A DNA stretch of 64,000 nucleotides, taken from NCBI GenBank assembly GCA_945878405.1, contig CAMCTJ010000010.1:1-64000 (forward strand), written 5' to 3'. The position numbers and the translations under genes are program-made. Positions 8,580 to 17,415 of the stretch are shown here, one piece after another; position 1 is the first letter of the stretch, and every line of letters starts with the position of its first letter. Source of the stretch: Bdellovibrio sp. ZAP7 (GTDB lineage: Bacteria; Bdellovibrionota; FAC87; UBA2466). The notes beneath the pieces are model-generated. The model was not told where the DNA came from. It saw only the letters and a list, made by a program, of their open reading frames with translations, and ran no database searches.

Positions 8580-11500
8580 TTAGTCAGCCAGGAGTGCGCT
8601 CAACTTTTGAACTTCTCTTAACTGATATTCCAGGCCTGAGTCCTCAGCAACAAAGACTAACTTTTGGTCGGGGGTGATTGAATAGAGTTTTGGTTGGCCT
8701 TGGATGAGCTTAACTAATTTTTCGGCACTAGCAGGGGTAGTTGGCGCGAATTGCAATGAAGTTCGTTTGGGACCGCAGCTCATTTTAAGGACATGAAGAC
8801 GTTTCAAGTGTAACTTCAAAGCCATTAACCCCAGAAGATTTACTACTTCCTTTGGAGGAGTGCCAAACCGATCACGAATTTCACTTTCAATTTCTGAAAG
8901 AGCCTCTTCCGATTCAATCGAGGACAAACGTCTATAGAGGACCACTCGTTCTCCAATGTCGGGCAAATAACTTTCCGGGAAGTACGCTGCCAGTTTCAAA
9001 GTAATTTCGGGCTCGATTTGTAAGCGCTTCTCTTGGCCTCTCAACTCTCGAATCGCTTCGTCTAGGAGATCCATGTAGAGGTCAATCCCAATTGAAGTCA
9101 GGTGCCCGGACTGTTCTTTTCCCAAAAGGTTTCCAGAGCCCCGGATATCCATGTCATGGCTGGCAATATGAAAACCGCTTCCGAGCTCTGTGTAACGTTG
9201 AATTACCTGGAGCCTTTGTTTTGCATCCTCGGTCATTTGATTCTCATTATCGACAAGTAAATAGCAGTACGCCCGTTTATCTGAACGACCCACTCGACCA
9301 CGAAGTTGATACAATTGGGCTAGTCCCAGGTTTTGGGCTTTGTCGATGATAATGGTATTTGCCTTTGGAATATCCAGCCCCGACTCGATAATGGCCGTGG
9401 TCAGCAGAAGATGGAATTCTCCCCGATAAAAGCTGAGCATTTTCTTTTCGAGTTCGTCCCCGTCCATCTGACCGTGGACGACTTCGAAAGTAAGCTTAGG
9501 GAAAATACGCTTTAGTTCTTCTCCAACTTTATGAATCGTTTCAATGCGATTATGTAAAAAGAAGATTTGCCCATCTCGCGCAAGCTCATTGGAAATAGCA
9601 TCTCTGATTACTTCTTCAGTGCGCCGACAAACGAAAGTGCGCACGGAAAGGCGATCTGGAGGGGGAGTGGTAATAATCGAAATATCTTTGATTCCCGTCA
9701 TTGCCATATTCAATGTTCTAGGAATCGGAGTTGCTGTCATAGTCAATAAATGAACGGACTCTGACATGCGCTTCAGTTTCTCTTTGTGGGAAACCCCAAA
9801 CCGATGTTCTTCGTCGATAACAATTAAACCTAAATCTTTAAAAATAACATCCGCAGACAAAAGGCGATGAGTGCCAATGATGACGTCTATCTTCTTTTGA
9901 GCCAAATCTGAGAGAGCTTCTTTGCTTTGTTTGGAGGTTCTCAACCTTGAAACCATCTCGATTCGAGCGCCCGTGTTTTTGAAGCGATTTTTGAAGTTTT
10001 CAAAATGCTGAAATGCCAAAACGGTTGTGGGGACCAAAACCGCAACTTGTTTGCCGCCAAAGACAGCTCTCGCAGTCGCTCGCATGGCAACTTCCGTTTT
10101 TCCGTAACCCACATCTCCACAAAGCAAGCGATCCATGGGATGAGTTTTAGAAAGATCAACATTTACCTCCTCAATCGTTTTGAGTTGGTCTGGCGTTTCA
10201 TCAAATGGAAACTCCATTTCGAATTGATGGTAATCGGTGCCTTCTGCTGAGAATGGATTAACTGGAATGAGTTTTCTGCGAGCCTGAATATTCAAAAGCT
10301 CTGCAGCAAGTTCTGCAATGGCCCTTTCAGCCTTGGCTTTAGTCTTGGTCCACTGCTCAGTACCCAATTTATCGAGCGCTACGTCGTTGCCTTCGCTGCC
10401 TTGGTACTTTTGAAGAATGCTCAGCCGATAGATGGGAATGTAAAGCTTGTCTCCATCTCGATACTCCAAAAGCACATAATCATTGGGGACGCCTAGAAAA
10501 TCCATGGACTTGAGACCCAAGTACCGGCCAATCCCAAAGTCTCTGTGAACGATATAATCACCGGTTTTGATGTCTCGAAAACCCGCCAGTAGTTTTTCCG
10601 GAGATACTTTCGGAGCCGTGCTTTGTCTCGAGGCCCGCTTTTTGTGACCAAAAATCTCATCTTCGCTCAGCAAAACAAGCTTTGTATCAGGATAAACCTG
10701 GCTTTCAGTGATAAAGCCAACCCACAAATTGAGGAGTTGAAAGTCAGTTTTCTGAAATTGTTCGGCGGGTACAAGACTTTCATCTTGAAGCTTTGTAGGG
10801 AGTCCGTAGGGCTCAAAAAGAAGACTCATTCGGTCAGCATGATTTTTGGTGTGACAGACAATTTGAATTCGATACCCCTCGTCCATCCAGGCTTTAAAGC
10901 GTTGAGAAATCGACTCCAATAAAGCCAGCTGAGTCTTGGATTTGATGTTCGTGCGTTCTTTAGAAAAATCGATTTTCGAATGGTTTGCCAGGAGTTCCTG
11001 ATCGCCGTGATGATGCGAAAAATCCTCGAACGAAAAAAAAGGCTTCTGGGTGAGGAGTTCCGAAAGAGCTTTTTCATCCAAAAACAGACTTTCTATGGGT
11101 GCGATGGGCAAATGATTTTCTTCAAAAAGCTTCGCATGGTTTAGCAGCCGAGGAATTTCCAGTTCCTTTGCATCTTCAATCAGAGCTTTTTTTCCGTGCC
11201 ACACAAATAAGGTGTCGGAGGGAAAGAACTCAGTGATGGGGCTAGAGCCATTCGAAAGCAGCGGGAATAAAAATGAGAAATCCGAAGGTAGTATTCCATT
11301 AGACAAAGTTTCTAATACTTCATCTCTTTTTTGTTTTGGTACTCCCAAACCATCCATGCGTTCTTTGATTCTTAGGGCAGCTTTTTCAAACTCGATCCCC
11401 CGAGGAATGAGGCTTAACCCCACCGGAACGCACTCAATTTTATCGATGCCTTCCAGGGACAGTTGGGTTTGAGGATCAAAAAAACGAATTTCCTCGATGA

Positions 11501-12089
11501 AGTCGCCAAAGAATTCAAGTCTCACGGGCTTCGAATAAAGAGGGCTAAAAATGTCAACCGTACCTCCCCTTACCGAGAAAACTCCTGGATCTGAGACTGC
11601 AGGCTGACTTTGATAACCGGCTTCAAGGAGATTGTGGACTAACGTATCTCGGTCCACTTCAGCTTCTTTTTGGAGGGAAAGCGTGCCCTTAAGAAACGCT
11701 TCCGGAGTAACATTTTTTTGAAGGAGGGCATGCAGAGTAGTGATGAAAACACGTTTTTCAGGGTTGTTCAGCGCATGAAAAAGAGATGTGTTTCGCTCAC
11801 AAAGAGTTTCGGGATTGGGAAGAAGCCCTCGATAAAAATCAAAATCTAGAGGAGGTAGGTAGTGAATCTTTTTTTTGAGGCCGGCCCCCCCTAAAAAGTT
11901 CAAATTATCGATTACATTTCGAGCCTCTGAGTGAGTTCGAAACACAGCCAAGATAGGTTGTTTGGTTCTTTCGTGTAGAGCACTGAGAGTCCATGCTTGA
12001 GAAAGACTATCTAAGCCACAGAAATGCAGCCCCAACGGCGGAAGGGCGGCAGAATCCGAGATCCAGCTTTCCCAGCCCTTACCATTCAT
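8580..12089 (-). CDS. mfd: Transcription-repair coupling factor
   Basis: An 1169-residue ATP-dependent translocase that removes RNA polymerase stalled at lesions and recruits UvrA. The usual order is complete: a UvrB-like N-terminal module (about 1-330), the CarD-like RNA polymerase interaction domain with FGIGRYLGL near 516, the RecG-like helicase with Walker A GDVGYGKTE near 655 and DEEHRFG near 757, the LRGRVGRS motif VI region, and the C-terminal TRCF domain. The length is typical (E. coli 1148). Its start lies inside the last codons of gpsA (11-base overlap), so translation is coupled. Confidence 0.97.
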   Translation of the reverse strand: MNGKGWESWISDSAALPPLGLHFCGLDSLSQAWTLSALHERTKQPILAVFRTHSEARNVIDNLNFLGGAGLKKKIHYLPPLDFDFYRGLLPNPETLCERNTSLFHALNNPEKRVFITTLHALLQKNVTPEAFLKGTLSLQKEAEVDRDTLVHNLLEAGYQSQPAVSDPGVFSVRGGTVDIFSPLYSKPVRLEFFGDFIEEIRFFDPQTQLSLEGIDKIECVPVGLSLIPRGIEFEKAALRIKERMDGLGVPKQKRDEVLETLSNGILPSDFSFLFPLLSNGSSPITEFFPSDTLFVWHGKKALIEDAKELEIPRLLNHAKLFEENHLPIAPIESLFLDEKALSELLTQKPFFSFEDFSHHHGDQELLANHSKIDFSKERTNIKSKTQLALLESISQRFKAWMDEGYRIQIVCHTKNHADRMSLLFEPYGLPTKLQDESLVPAEQFQKTDFQLLNLWVGFITESQVYPDTKLVLLSEDEIFGHKKRASRQSTAPKVSPEKLLAGFRDIKTGDYIVHRDFGIGRYLGLKSMDFLGVPNDYVLLEYRDGDKLYIPIYRLSILQKYQGSEGNDVALDKLGTEQWTKTKAKAERAIAELAAELLNIQARRKLIPVNPFSAEGTDYHQFEMEFPFDETPDQLKTIEEVNVDLSKTHPMDRLLCGDVGYGKTEVAMRATARAVFGGKQVAVLVPTTVLAFQHFENFKNRFKNTGARIEMVSRLRTSKQSKEALSDLAQKKIDVIIGTHRLLSADVIFKDLGLIVIDEEHRFGVSHKEKLKRMSESVHLLTMTATPIPRTLNMAMTGIKDISIITTPPPDRLSVRTFVCRRTEEVIRDAISNELARDGQIFFLHNRIETIHKVGEELKRIFPKLTFEVVHGQMDGDELEKKMLSFYRGEFHLLLTTAIIESGLDIPKANTIIIDKAQNLGLAQLYQLRGRVGRSDKRAYCYLLVDNENQMTEDAKQRLQVIQRYTELGSGFHIASHDMDIRGSGNLLGKEQSGHLTSIGIDLYMDLLDEAIRELRGQEKRLQIEPEITLKLAAYFPESYLPDIGERVVLYRRLSSIESEEALSEIESEIRDRFGTPPKEVVNLLGLMALKLHLKRLHVLKMSCGPKRTSLQFAPTTPASAEKLVKLIQGQPKLYSITPDQKLVFVAEDSGLEYQLREVQKLSALLAD

Positions 12090-13068
12090 CTTTAAGTTCT
12101 CGGTTCATCAGATCGGCCACTACTTGTTTTGGATTCTTTCCAGCATAAAGAATTTGATGGATTTGTTCCAAAATGGGCATTTCAATTTTCAGTTTCTGTG
12201 AAAGTGAATAGGCAGACTTTGCGGTGTAATACCCCTCAGCAACTCCTCCAACGGATTTTAGAGCTTCATTAACGGTTTTCCCCTGGCCAAGGGCTACGCC
12301 AAAATTTCGATTCCGGCTGAGCGGTCCTGTGCAAGTCAAAATAAGATCGCCCATACCGGCCAAACCAAAAAAGGTCATGGGATTTGCATTTAAAACCTTT
12401 CCCAGACGCATGATTTCAATCAGTCCACGATTGATCAAAGCAGCTTGGGTATTGTATCCCAAACCCAGACCGCTCACGATACCTGAGGCGATGGCGATAA
12501 TGTTTTTTAAAGCTCCTGCTAATTCCACCCCCACTACGTCTTCTGAGGTATAAGTTCGAAAGTAGGGCACCATCATCATTTGCTGGATCTTCTCAGCTTC
12601 TTCTCTGTGGACCGAAGCTAAAGTAACGGCGGTGGGTTGTTTCTGAGCAGTCTCCAAAGCAAAACTCGGTCCTGACAAAATGGAGTAGGTAACTGTTCCC
12701 TGAATTTCCTGAAAGATTTCGCTAACTCTCTGATTCGTACCGATTTCGATTCCCTTTGCAGTATTCACGATGTGCTTATTTTTTAAAAGACTAGCGCAAG
12801 GGGCGAAAACTTCTCGAATGGCCTGTGTTGGAAGAGCATTCACCACGAGGTCACAGTGACTTAAACAAGATTTAAGATCTTGAGAAGCGGTTAGCTTTTT
12901 TGAAAGTCGAATTCCCTTTAAGTAATGAGAGTTTTCATTTCGTTCATTGATGGATTTGGAAACTTCGGGATCTCTACCCCAAATCACGGTCGTTTGGCCT
13001 GCTTCTGCAAAGATATTTGCAACCGCAGTTCCCCAGGATCCTTGACCCACGACACACACAGATTTCAT
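12079..13068 (-). CDS. gpsA: Glycerol-3-phosphate dehydrogenase [NAD(P)+]
   Basis: A 329-residue cytosolic enzyme that reduces dihydroxyacetone phosphate to sn-glycerol-3-phosphate for phospholipid synthesis. The Rossmann loop GQGSWGTA is at 8-15, and the catalytic lysine lies in ELAGALKNI near 190. The GLGLGYNTQAALI and FGLAGMGDL segments that follow are diagnostic of GpsA. Length and motif order are normal. The gene follows sua5/tsaC by five bases and overlaps mfd, in the middle of a minus-strand operon. Confidence 0.96.
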   Translation of the reverse strand: MKSVCVVGQGSWGTAVANIFAEAGQTTVIWGRDPEVSKSINERNENSHYLKGIRLSKKLTASQDLKSCLSHCDLVVNALPTQAIREVFAPCASLLKNKHIVNTAKGIEIGTNQRVSEIFQEIQGTVTYSILSGPSFALETAQKQPTAVTLASVHREEAEKIQQMMMVPYFRTYTSEDVVGVELAGALKNIIAIASGIVSGLGLGYNTQAALINRGLIEIMRLGKVLNANPMTFFGLAGMGDLILTCTGPLSRNRNFGVALGQGKTVNEALKSVGGVAEGYYTAKSAYSLSQKLKIEMPILEQIHQILYAGKNPKQVVADLMNRELKDEW

Positions 13069-13073
13069 TTGAA

Positions 13074-14021
13074 TTAATTTAGATGAGAAGCTCTCTCAAG
13101 TCGATCGTTAAGTGCTTTTCCAAGTCCTTGGTCGGGAAATCGGTAGGCAATGATCGAATCAAGAGAGGCTTCATCAAGTCTTCGCAAGGCACTATAAAAA
13201 CCGGAGGCAGCTTCTTCCAAATTTCCTTCGGGCGATAGTATTTCATAAGCTTGAAACGCCTCTTTGTTTGTAGACCGATTCAAGGTAAGCAAACCCAGTT
13301 TTCCATTGGGAAGGGGATCTTTTTCTTCAAGAATAATAAGACGCGTTCTGGGTGCATAGTGCTGGGGAAGCATTCCAGGGGCAATTGACTGAGCTGACTT
13401 TCCTACTTGAGCCACAGGGCCGATTACTTTTTCAATTTCTTCAACCGCGAGACCTCCCAACCGCAAGATGCAGGGGGTTTCATCAAGAAAACTGATAATA
13501 GTGGATTCCACGCCCACCTGACAGGGGCCCCCATCAAAAACCAACGGAGCCCCAGCTCCAAAACTTTGTTCGACATGAAGAGCAGTTGTTGGACTGATTC
13601 GCCCGAAAGGGTTGGCACTGGGAGCCGCTAGCGGAAAACCACACTCTTCAATAATCGCTAGCGGTGCGGGATGATTAGGGACCCGAAGGGCCACACTTTG
13701 CATTCCCCCAGTAGTAAGTTCCGGAACCCGATCATTCTTAGGGAGAACCAGAGTTAGGGGACCTGGCCAAAAAGCTTTTGCTAATTTTTCAGCTTTGTCT
13801 GGAAAAGATGTGACCAGGCTTTTTGCTTGTTCGATATTTAAGACGTGAACAATGAGGGGGTGGTCCACAGGGCGTTCTTTAAGAGCGAAAATTTTTGCAA
13901 CCGCTTTTGCGTCTAACGCATTGGCTGCGAGGCCATAAACGGTCTCGGTGGGAACAGCTACTAGTTGCCCTTGTTTTAGTTGAGTTACGGCATCGGTAAG
14001 GTTTTTAGTAATCATCTCCAA
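13074..14021 (-). CDS. L-threonylcarbamoyladenylate synthase, Sua5 type
   Basis: A 315-residue enzyme that makes threonylcarbamoyl-AMP from threonine, bicarbonate and ATP, the first step of t6A37 in tRNA. The YrdC domain (about 8-195) shows PTETVYGLAANA, the KERPVDHPL loop and APSANPFGRIS. The extra C-terminal region from about 205 marks the longer Sua5 form rather than the short TsaC. Two starts are possible: TTG at 14021 or ATG at 14015. GGAG lies directly against the ATG, so neither has ideal spacing. It is the first gene of the operon with gpsA, mfd, the RDD protein and rfaE2, and is divergent from the AlkB-like gene. Confidence 0.93.
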   Translation of the reverse strand: MEMITKNLTDAVTQLKQGQLVAVPTETVYGLAANALDAKAVAKIFALKERPVDHPLIVHVLNIEQAKSLVTSFPDKAEKLAKAFWPGPLTLVLPKNDRVPELTTGGMQSVALRVPNHPAPLAIIEECGFPLAAPSANPFGRISPTTALHVEQSFGAGAPLVFDGGPCQVGVESTIISFLDETPCILRLGGLAVEEIEKVIGPVAQVGKSAQSIAPGMLPQHYAPRTRLIILEEKDPLPNGKLGLLTLNRSTNKEAFQAYEILSPEGNLEEAASGFYSALRRLDEASLDSIIAYRFPDQGLGKALNDRLERASHLN

Positions 14022-14091
14022 GCGCTTTTACTTAAATTCTTTAGAAAAAGCGACTTGCAAAAACAAAAGGAACAGGTTGCCATAGATCCCA

Positions 14092-14907
14092 ATGCGGCAT
14101 CCCGGACTCTATTACGATTCAAAGTTTTTGATGGATTCAGACGAAAAAAAGGTTTTGGATTACCTTTCCGAGCTTCATCCGATTTGGGAAAATCGATATT
14201 CAAAACACCGACCGCCGCCCCAAGGGGAATCCCAGCGCCAGTTACTGAGACCTGTTTATTGGCTCGGGAATTGGCAATTTGCCTGTTTGGATTATTACCG
14301 GCCCCCCAAAGGAACCGCTTTTAGGTGTGTGCGCGCTGAACCCTATCCTGAAGTTTTACAAAGGCTTGTAAATAAGATGGAAAAGATAACTTTTCAGCAG
14401 TTTCGCCCCAAAGAAATTCCCAAGGGATGGAAACTGAATACTTGTTTAGTGAATTTTTACGGCAGTCACTTGGAAAATGGAAAGCTCGTTGATGTAGCGC
14501 GAGTGGGAGAGCATAAAGATTTTGAACCAGGGCCTGTAGCTTCTCTTTCTTTGGGAGAAAGGGCGTTTTTTCAGTTTGTGGATAGCCGAGGAAGAGGAAT
14601 GCCCAGCCGAGTTGTTTTCCAACAATGGCTTGAAAATGGATCACTTCAGATTTTTGGCGGAGAGCGTTATAAAGACCGGTTATTTCATCGTGTCCAAAGG
14701 GTTGAAAAGAAACAAGGAATCCAGCTTCCTATAAAGGTGGAAAACTTTCAGACGCGACGAGTAAATTTTACGTTCCGATTTGTTCCTGATGAACACATTC
14801 TTCCTCTCAAAAAATTTCCGAAGGATCTCTTAGAAGATCTCCTTCCCTACGCGAAAGAGCTTGCTCAACACTCTGAGTTCTTTTCCTCAGAAATAAAAAA
14901 TATTTGA
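14092..14907 (+). CDS. AlkB-like 2-oxoglutarate/Fe(II) dioxygenase
   Basis: A 271-residue protein with the active-site layout of AlkB-type dioxygenases, which oxidatively remove alkyl groups from nucleic acids or sometimes proteins. N121-x-Y123 precedes the HxD iron motif H141-K-D143, the distal iron histidine is H199 in LFHRVQ, and arginines at 222-229 (RRVNFTFR) can bind 2-oxoglutarate. The N-terminal 60 residues probably form the nucleotide-recognition lid. The start is uncertain: no ribosome-binding site precedes the ATG at 14092, and an in-frame ATG at residue 14 is possible. The substrate cannot be told from sequence. It is a single gene, with nuoA 89 bases downstream. Confidence 0.8.
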   Translation: MRHPGLYYDSKFLMDSDEKKVLDYLSELHPIWENRYSKHRPPPQGESQRQLLRPVYWLGNWQFACLDYYRPPKGTAFRCVRAEPYPEVLQRLVNKMEKITFQQFRPKEIPKGWKLNTCLVNFYGSHLENGKLVDVARVGEHKDFEPGPVASLSLGERAFFQFVDSRGRGMPSRVVFQQWLENGSLQIFGGERYKDRLFHRVQRVEKKQGIQLPIKVENFQTRRVNFTFRFVPDEHILPLKKFPKDLLEDLLPYAKELAQHSEFFSSEIKNI

Positions 14908-14917
14908 TTCCCTTTTC

Positions 14918-14946
14918 TTGACTTTAAGTATGCCCCACCATTAACT
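14918..14946 (+). promoter_or_regulatory. Candidate promoter for the nuo operon
   Basis: TTGACT at 14918-14923 is separated by 17 bases from TTAACT at 14941-14946. The -35 match is good and the -10 match is weak. It is the only recognisable pair in the 89-base gap before nuoA, and no other gap of any size occurs until 29630. Confidence 0.35.
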
Positions 14947-14996
14947 TTTGCGAGATTTGTAATTTCAAATAGTTATATCCTTTTTGTGAGGGCATC

Positions 14997-15401
14997 TTGG
15001 AGACGGGATACATCAGTGCGTTTTGGTTCATCGTGGTCGCAGCTATCACAGTGCCTCTAATGTTAGGGGTCGGCGCTCTTCTTAGACCTAAATCCATTCC
15101 CACCCGACGGGGAACTCAAGCCTACGAATGCGGTGAAGATCCCATAGGAAGTGCTTGGGTCAAGTTCAACATTCGTTTTTACGTGGTTGCCATTATCTTT
15201 ATTATTTTTGATGTGGAAGTCGCGGCTGTTTTACCCGTGGCAACTCAGTTTAAGGAAGCTGTTTTGAGTGGCAGTGCCGGCTTTGTGTTTGCAGAAATAT
15301 TTTTGTTTGTAGCTCTCTTAGTCTTGGGCCTGATCTATTGTTGGGTTCGAGGTGATTTGGAGTGGGTAAAAGGCGTGACTCAAAACGCCCCCAGAAAATA
15401 A
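14997..15401 (+). CDS. nuoA: NADH-quinone oxidoreductase subunit A (set 1)
   Basis: A 134-residue membrane subunit with three helices at the interface of the membrane and peripheral arms of complex I. The loop motif YECGEDP near 42 and the IFDVEVA segment in helix 2 are diagnostic. Translation starts at TTG, supported by GTGAGGG eight bases upstream and the lack of a better start. It is the first gene of a 14-gene run; nuoH begins immediately after its stop. Confidence 0.93.
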   Translation: METGYISAFWFIVVAAITVPLMLGVGALLRPKSIPTRRGTQAYECGEDPIGSAWVKFNIRFYVVAIIFIIFDVEVAAVLPVATQFKEAVLSGSAGFVFAEIFLFVALLVLGLIYCWVRGDLEWVKGVTQNAPRK

Positions 15402-16550
15402 ATGCCAGTGAACTCTGCACTTTTTGCTCAATCATTAACTCAGTGGACTCAAGGCACTTGGTTTGCCTCTGTTCCTATCTGGGTTTGGGCTTTGGTTTCT
15501 GCTCTTATCATTATTTATATGTTGGCCCTGCCTTTTGGGGGCATTGCTACTTACGTAGAGAGAAAAATTGCGGCTGATCTTCAAGATCGCATTGGTCCAA
15601 ACCGTGTGGGTCCTTTGGGAATTTTTCAATTCGCAGCAGACGCTATAAAAATGATTTCAAAAGAAGATTACGTTCCACCCGGGGGAGATCGTTTTCTCTT
15701 TAATATCGCCCCTGTTCTCGTGGTGGTGGGTTCTTGCGCTGGTTTTGTGGCTTTGCCATTGGGTCAGTATCTCGTTGCTGGGGACATCAACATCGGGGTT
15801 TTTTATATCATGGCTATCACCACTATTATTGCCCCCGGAATTTTATTGGGTTCTTGGGCCTCGGAAAACAAGTGGTCTCTCTTGGGCGGGTTACGTTCGG
15901 CTGCTCAAATTGTGAGTTACGAAATTCCAGTCGCCCTTTCAATTGTCCCCATCATCTTGATTAGTGGCAGTCTTCAAATTGGTGAGATTGTAAAACAACA
16001 AGGCTGGCATGATCATTTTTGGAATGTTTTCCACAACCCGTTCACTTTCATTTCTTTCTTTATTTTATTTGTAGGGGGGCTTGCAGAAACAAATCGTATT
16101 CCCTTCGACCTTCCAGAAGCTGAGTCTGAACTCGTCTCCGGATTTAATACGGAATTTTCAGGGATGCGTTTTGGGCTCTACGCGCTCGGCGAATTCGTAG
16201 ACGTTTTTGTGATGTGTGCGCTTGTTACCTCTCTTTACTTGGGAGGATGGCAAATTCCCTTTTTAGAGCTCGATAAATTCTGGGTGACGCTACCATCAGG
16301 TTTAATTGCGCTCATTCACGTTTCCTTCTTCTTGGGAAAAACTTTCTTGCTCGTTTTTGTGGTGATGTGGCTTCGATGGACTTTACCCCGATTGCGAGTG
16401 GATCAGTTGATGGGTCTTTGTTGGAAGGGAATGGTACCGGTTGCCCTATTCAATATTTTAGGAACGGCTATTTGGATGTGGGCTTTCAAGGGCCAATCAA
16501 TGCTCCAAGTAGTTTCGGGACTTTTCTCCGGTGGAGGCGGTTCCCATTAA
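15402..16550 (+). CDS. nuoH: NADH-quinone oxidoreductase subunit H (set 1)
   Basis: A 382-residue, eight-helix subunit that forms much of the quinone-binding channel. Signatures are YVERKIAADLQDRIGPNRVG after helix 1, the conserved acidic loop ETNRIPFDLPEAESELVSG near 230, and LRWTLPRLRVDQLM near the C-terminus. It is longer than E. coli NuoH (325) through an extended N-terminus and an extra C-terminal tail ending GGGGSH. nuoB, C, D, G and I, which normally lie between nuoA and nuoH or nearby, are absent here. Confidence 0.95.
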   Translation: MPVNSALFAQSLTQWTQGTWFASVPIWVWALVSALIIIYMLALPFGGIATYVERKIAADLQDRIGPNRVGPLGIFQFAADAIKMISKEDYVPPGGDRFLFNIAPVLVVVGSCAGFVALPLGQYLVAGDINIGVFYIMAITTIIAPGILLGSWASENKWSLLGGLRSAAQIVSYEIPVALSIVPIILISGSLQIGEIVKQQGWHDHFWNVFHNPFTFISFFILFVGGLAETNRIPFDLPEAESELVSGFNTEFSGMRFGLYALGEFVDVFVMCALVTSLYLGGWQIPFLELDKFWVTLPSGLIALIHVSFFLGKTFLLVFVVMWLRWTLPRLRVDQLMGLCWKGMVPVALFNILGTAIWMWAFKGQSMLQVVSGLFSGGGGSH

Positions 16551-16565
16551 AGTGGAAGTGATGTC

Positions 16566-17087
16566 ATGACCAATGGAATGAAATGGATACTTCTCATCGC
16601 AGAACTTCTGACGGTGGGGTCTGCTCTTATTGTAGCTATTAATCCCAACATCCTTTATTCAGCAGTTTTTCTGCTCTTTTCCTTTTTGGGCATCGCGGTG
16701 ATGTATCTTTTTGCCGGAGCTGATTTTCTAGCAGGGGTACAAGTGGTGGTTTATGTTGGCGGCGTTACCATTTTGATTCTGTTCGCCATCATGTTGACCC
16801 AGTGGCTTTATCGCTTAAAGCTGAAAGATATTGGAAGCAAGTTTGTGGTTCCTGGAGTTGTTTTAGCTTTGGGACTAGTTCCCTTTCTGCATCGAGGCTT
16901 AACTCAGCTTGGAAAAATGGTTCAGGCTGCGCCTCCCGAAAAAATGGCAGAGTTTGCAGCTTCTCCTAAGACGGCCATGATTGGAAAAGCTCTTCTAACT
17001 AACTATGTACTGCCGTTTGAAGCCGTGACGATTTTATTACTGGGCGCTTTAGTAGGCGCCGTTTGGTTAGCGAGACCCAAAGCATGA
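16566..17087 (+). CDS. nuoJ: NADH-quinone oxidoreductase subunit J (set 1)
   Basis: A 173-residue membrane subunit with five predicted helices. The helix-3 segment YVGGVTILILFAIML, with the family pi-bulge glycines, is clear. It follows nuoH by 15 bases with GGAAG before the ATG, and its stop overlaps the nuoK start (ATGA). No Fe-S nuoI gene precedes it, unlike the common H-I-J order. Confidence 0.93.
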   Translation: MTNGMKWILLIAELLTVGSALIVAINPNILYSAVFLLFSFLGIAVMYLFAGADFLAGVQVVVYVGGVTILILFAIMLTQWLYRLKLKDIGSKFVVPGVVLALGLVPFLHRGLTQLGKMVQAAPPEKMAEFAASPKTAMIGKALLTNYVLPFEAVTILLLGALVGAVWLARPKA

Positions 17088-17407
17088 ACTTACTTGATTT
17101 TTCAAACAGCATTGAAGGTTATCTTTTAGTCAGTTCCATTCTTTTAACGTTGGGAATTTTTTCGGTTCTTACTCGAAAAAATGCCATTGGAATTCTTTTG
17201 GGAGTTGAACTGATTCTCAATGCGGCCGGAATCAATTTTGTGGCCTTCAGTAAATTTCACTCAGCTGCCATTGATGGTCAGATGGTGACCTTATTTATTA
17301 TTTTAATCGCAGCCGCCGAAGCAGCAGTGGCTTTGGCTATTATTTTAAGATTTTATCGTTTGAAACAGACCATTGATGCTGATGAAGCATCGCTGCTTCG
17401 AAATTAG
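17084..17407 (+). CDS. nuoK: NADH-quinone oxidoreductase subunit K (set 1)
   Basis: A 107-residue, three-helix, MrpC-like subunit. The two proton-path glutamates are present: E42 (GVELILNA) and E79 (AAAEAAVALAI). The ATG at 17084 is chosen over an upstream in-frame TTG because it makes the ATGA overlap with nuoJ and gives the family length. The nuoL ATG follows nine bases after the stop. Confidence 0.95.
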   Translation: MNLLDFSNSIEGYLLVSSILLTLGIFSVLTRKNAIGILLGVELILNAAGINFVAFSKFHSAAIDGQMVTLFIILIAAAEAAVALAIILRFYRLKQTIDADEASLLRN

Positions 17408-17415
17408 AGGAGATT

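Noticed and set aside
14023-14052. CGCTTTT/AAAAGCG inverted repeat between sua5 and the AlkB-like gene
   Set aside because: Arms are short and low in complexity with a 16-base loop; too likely by chance to list as a site.
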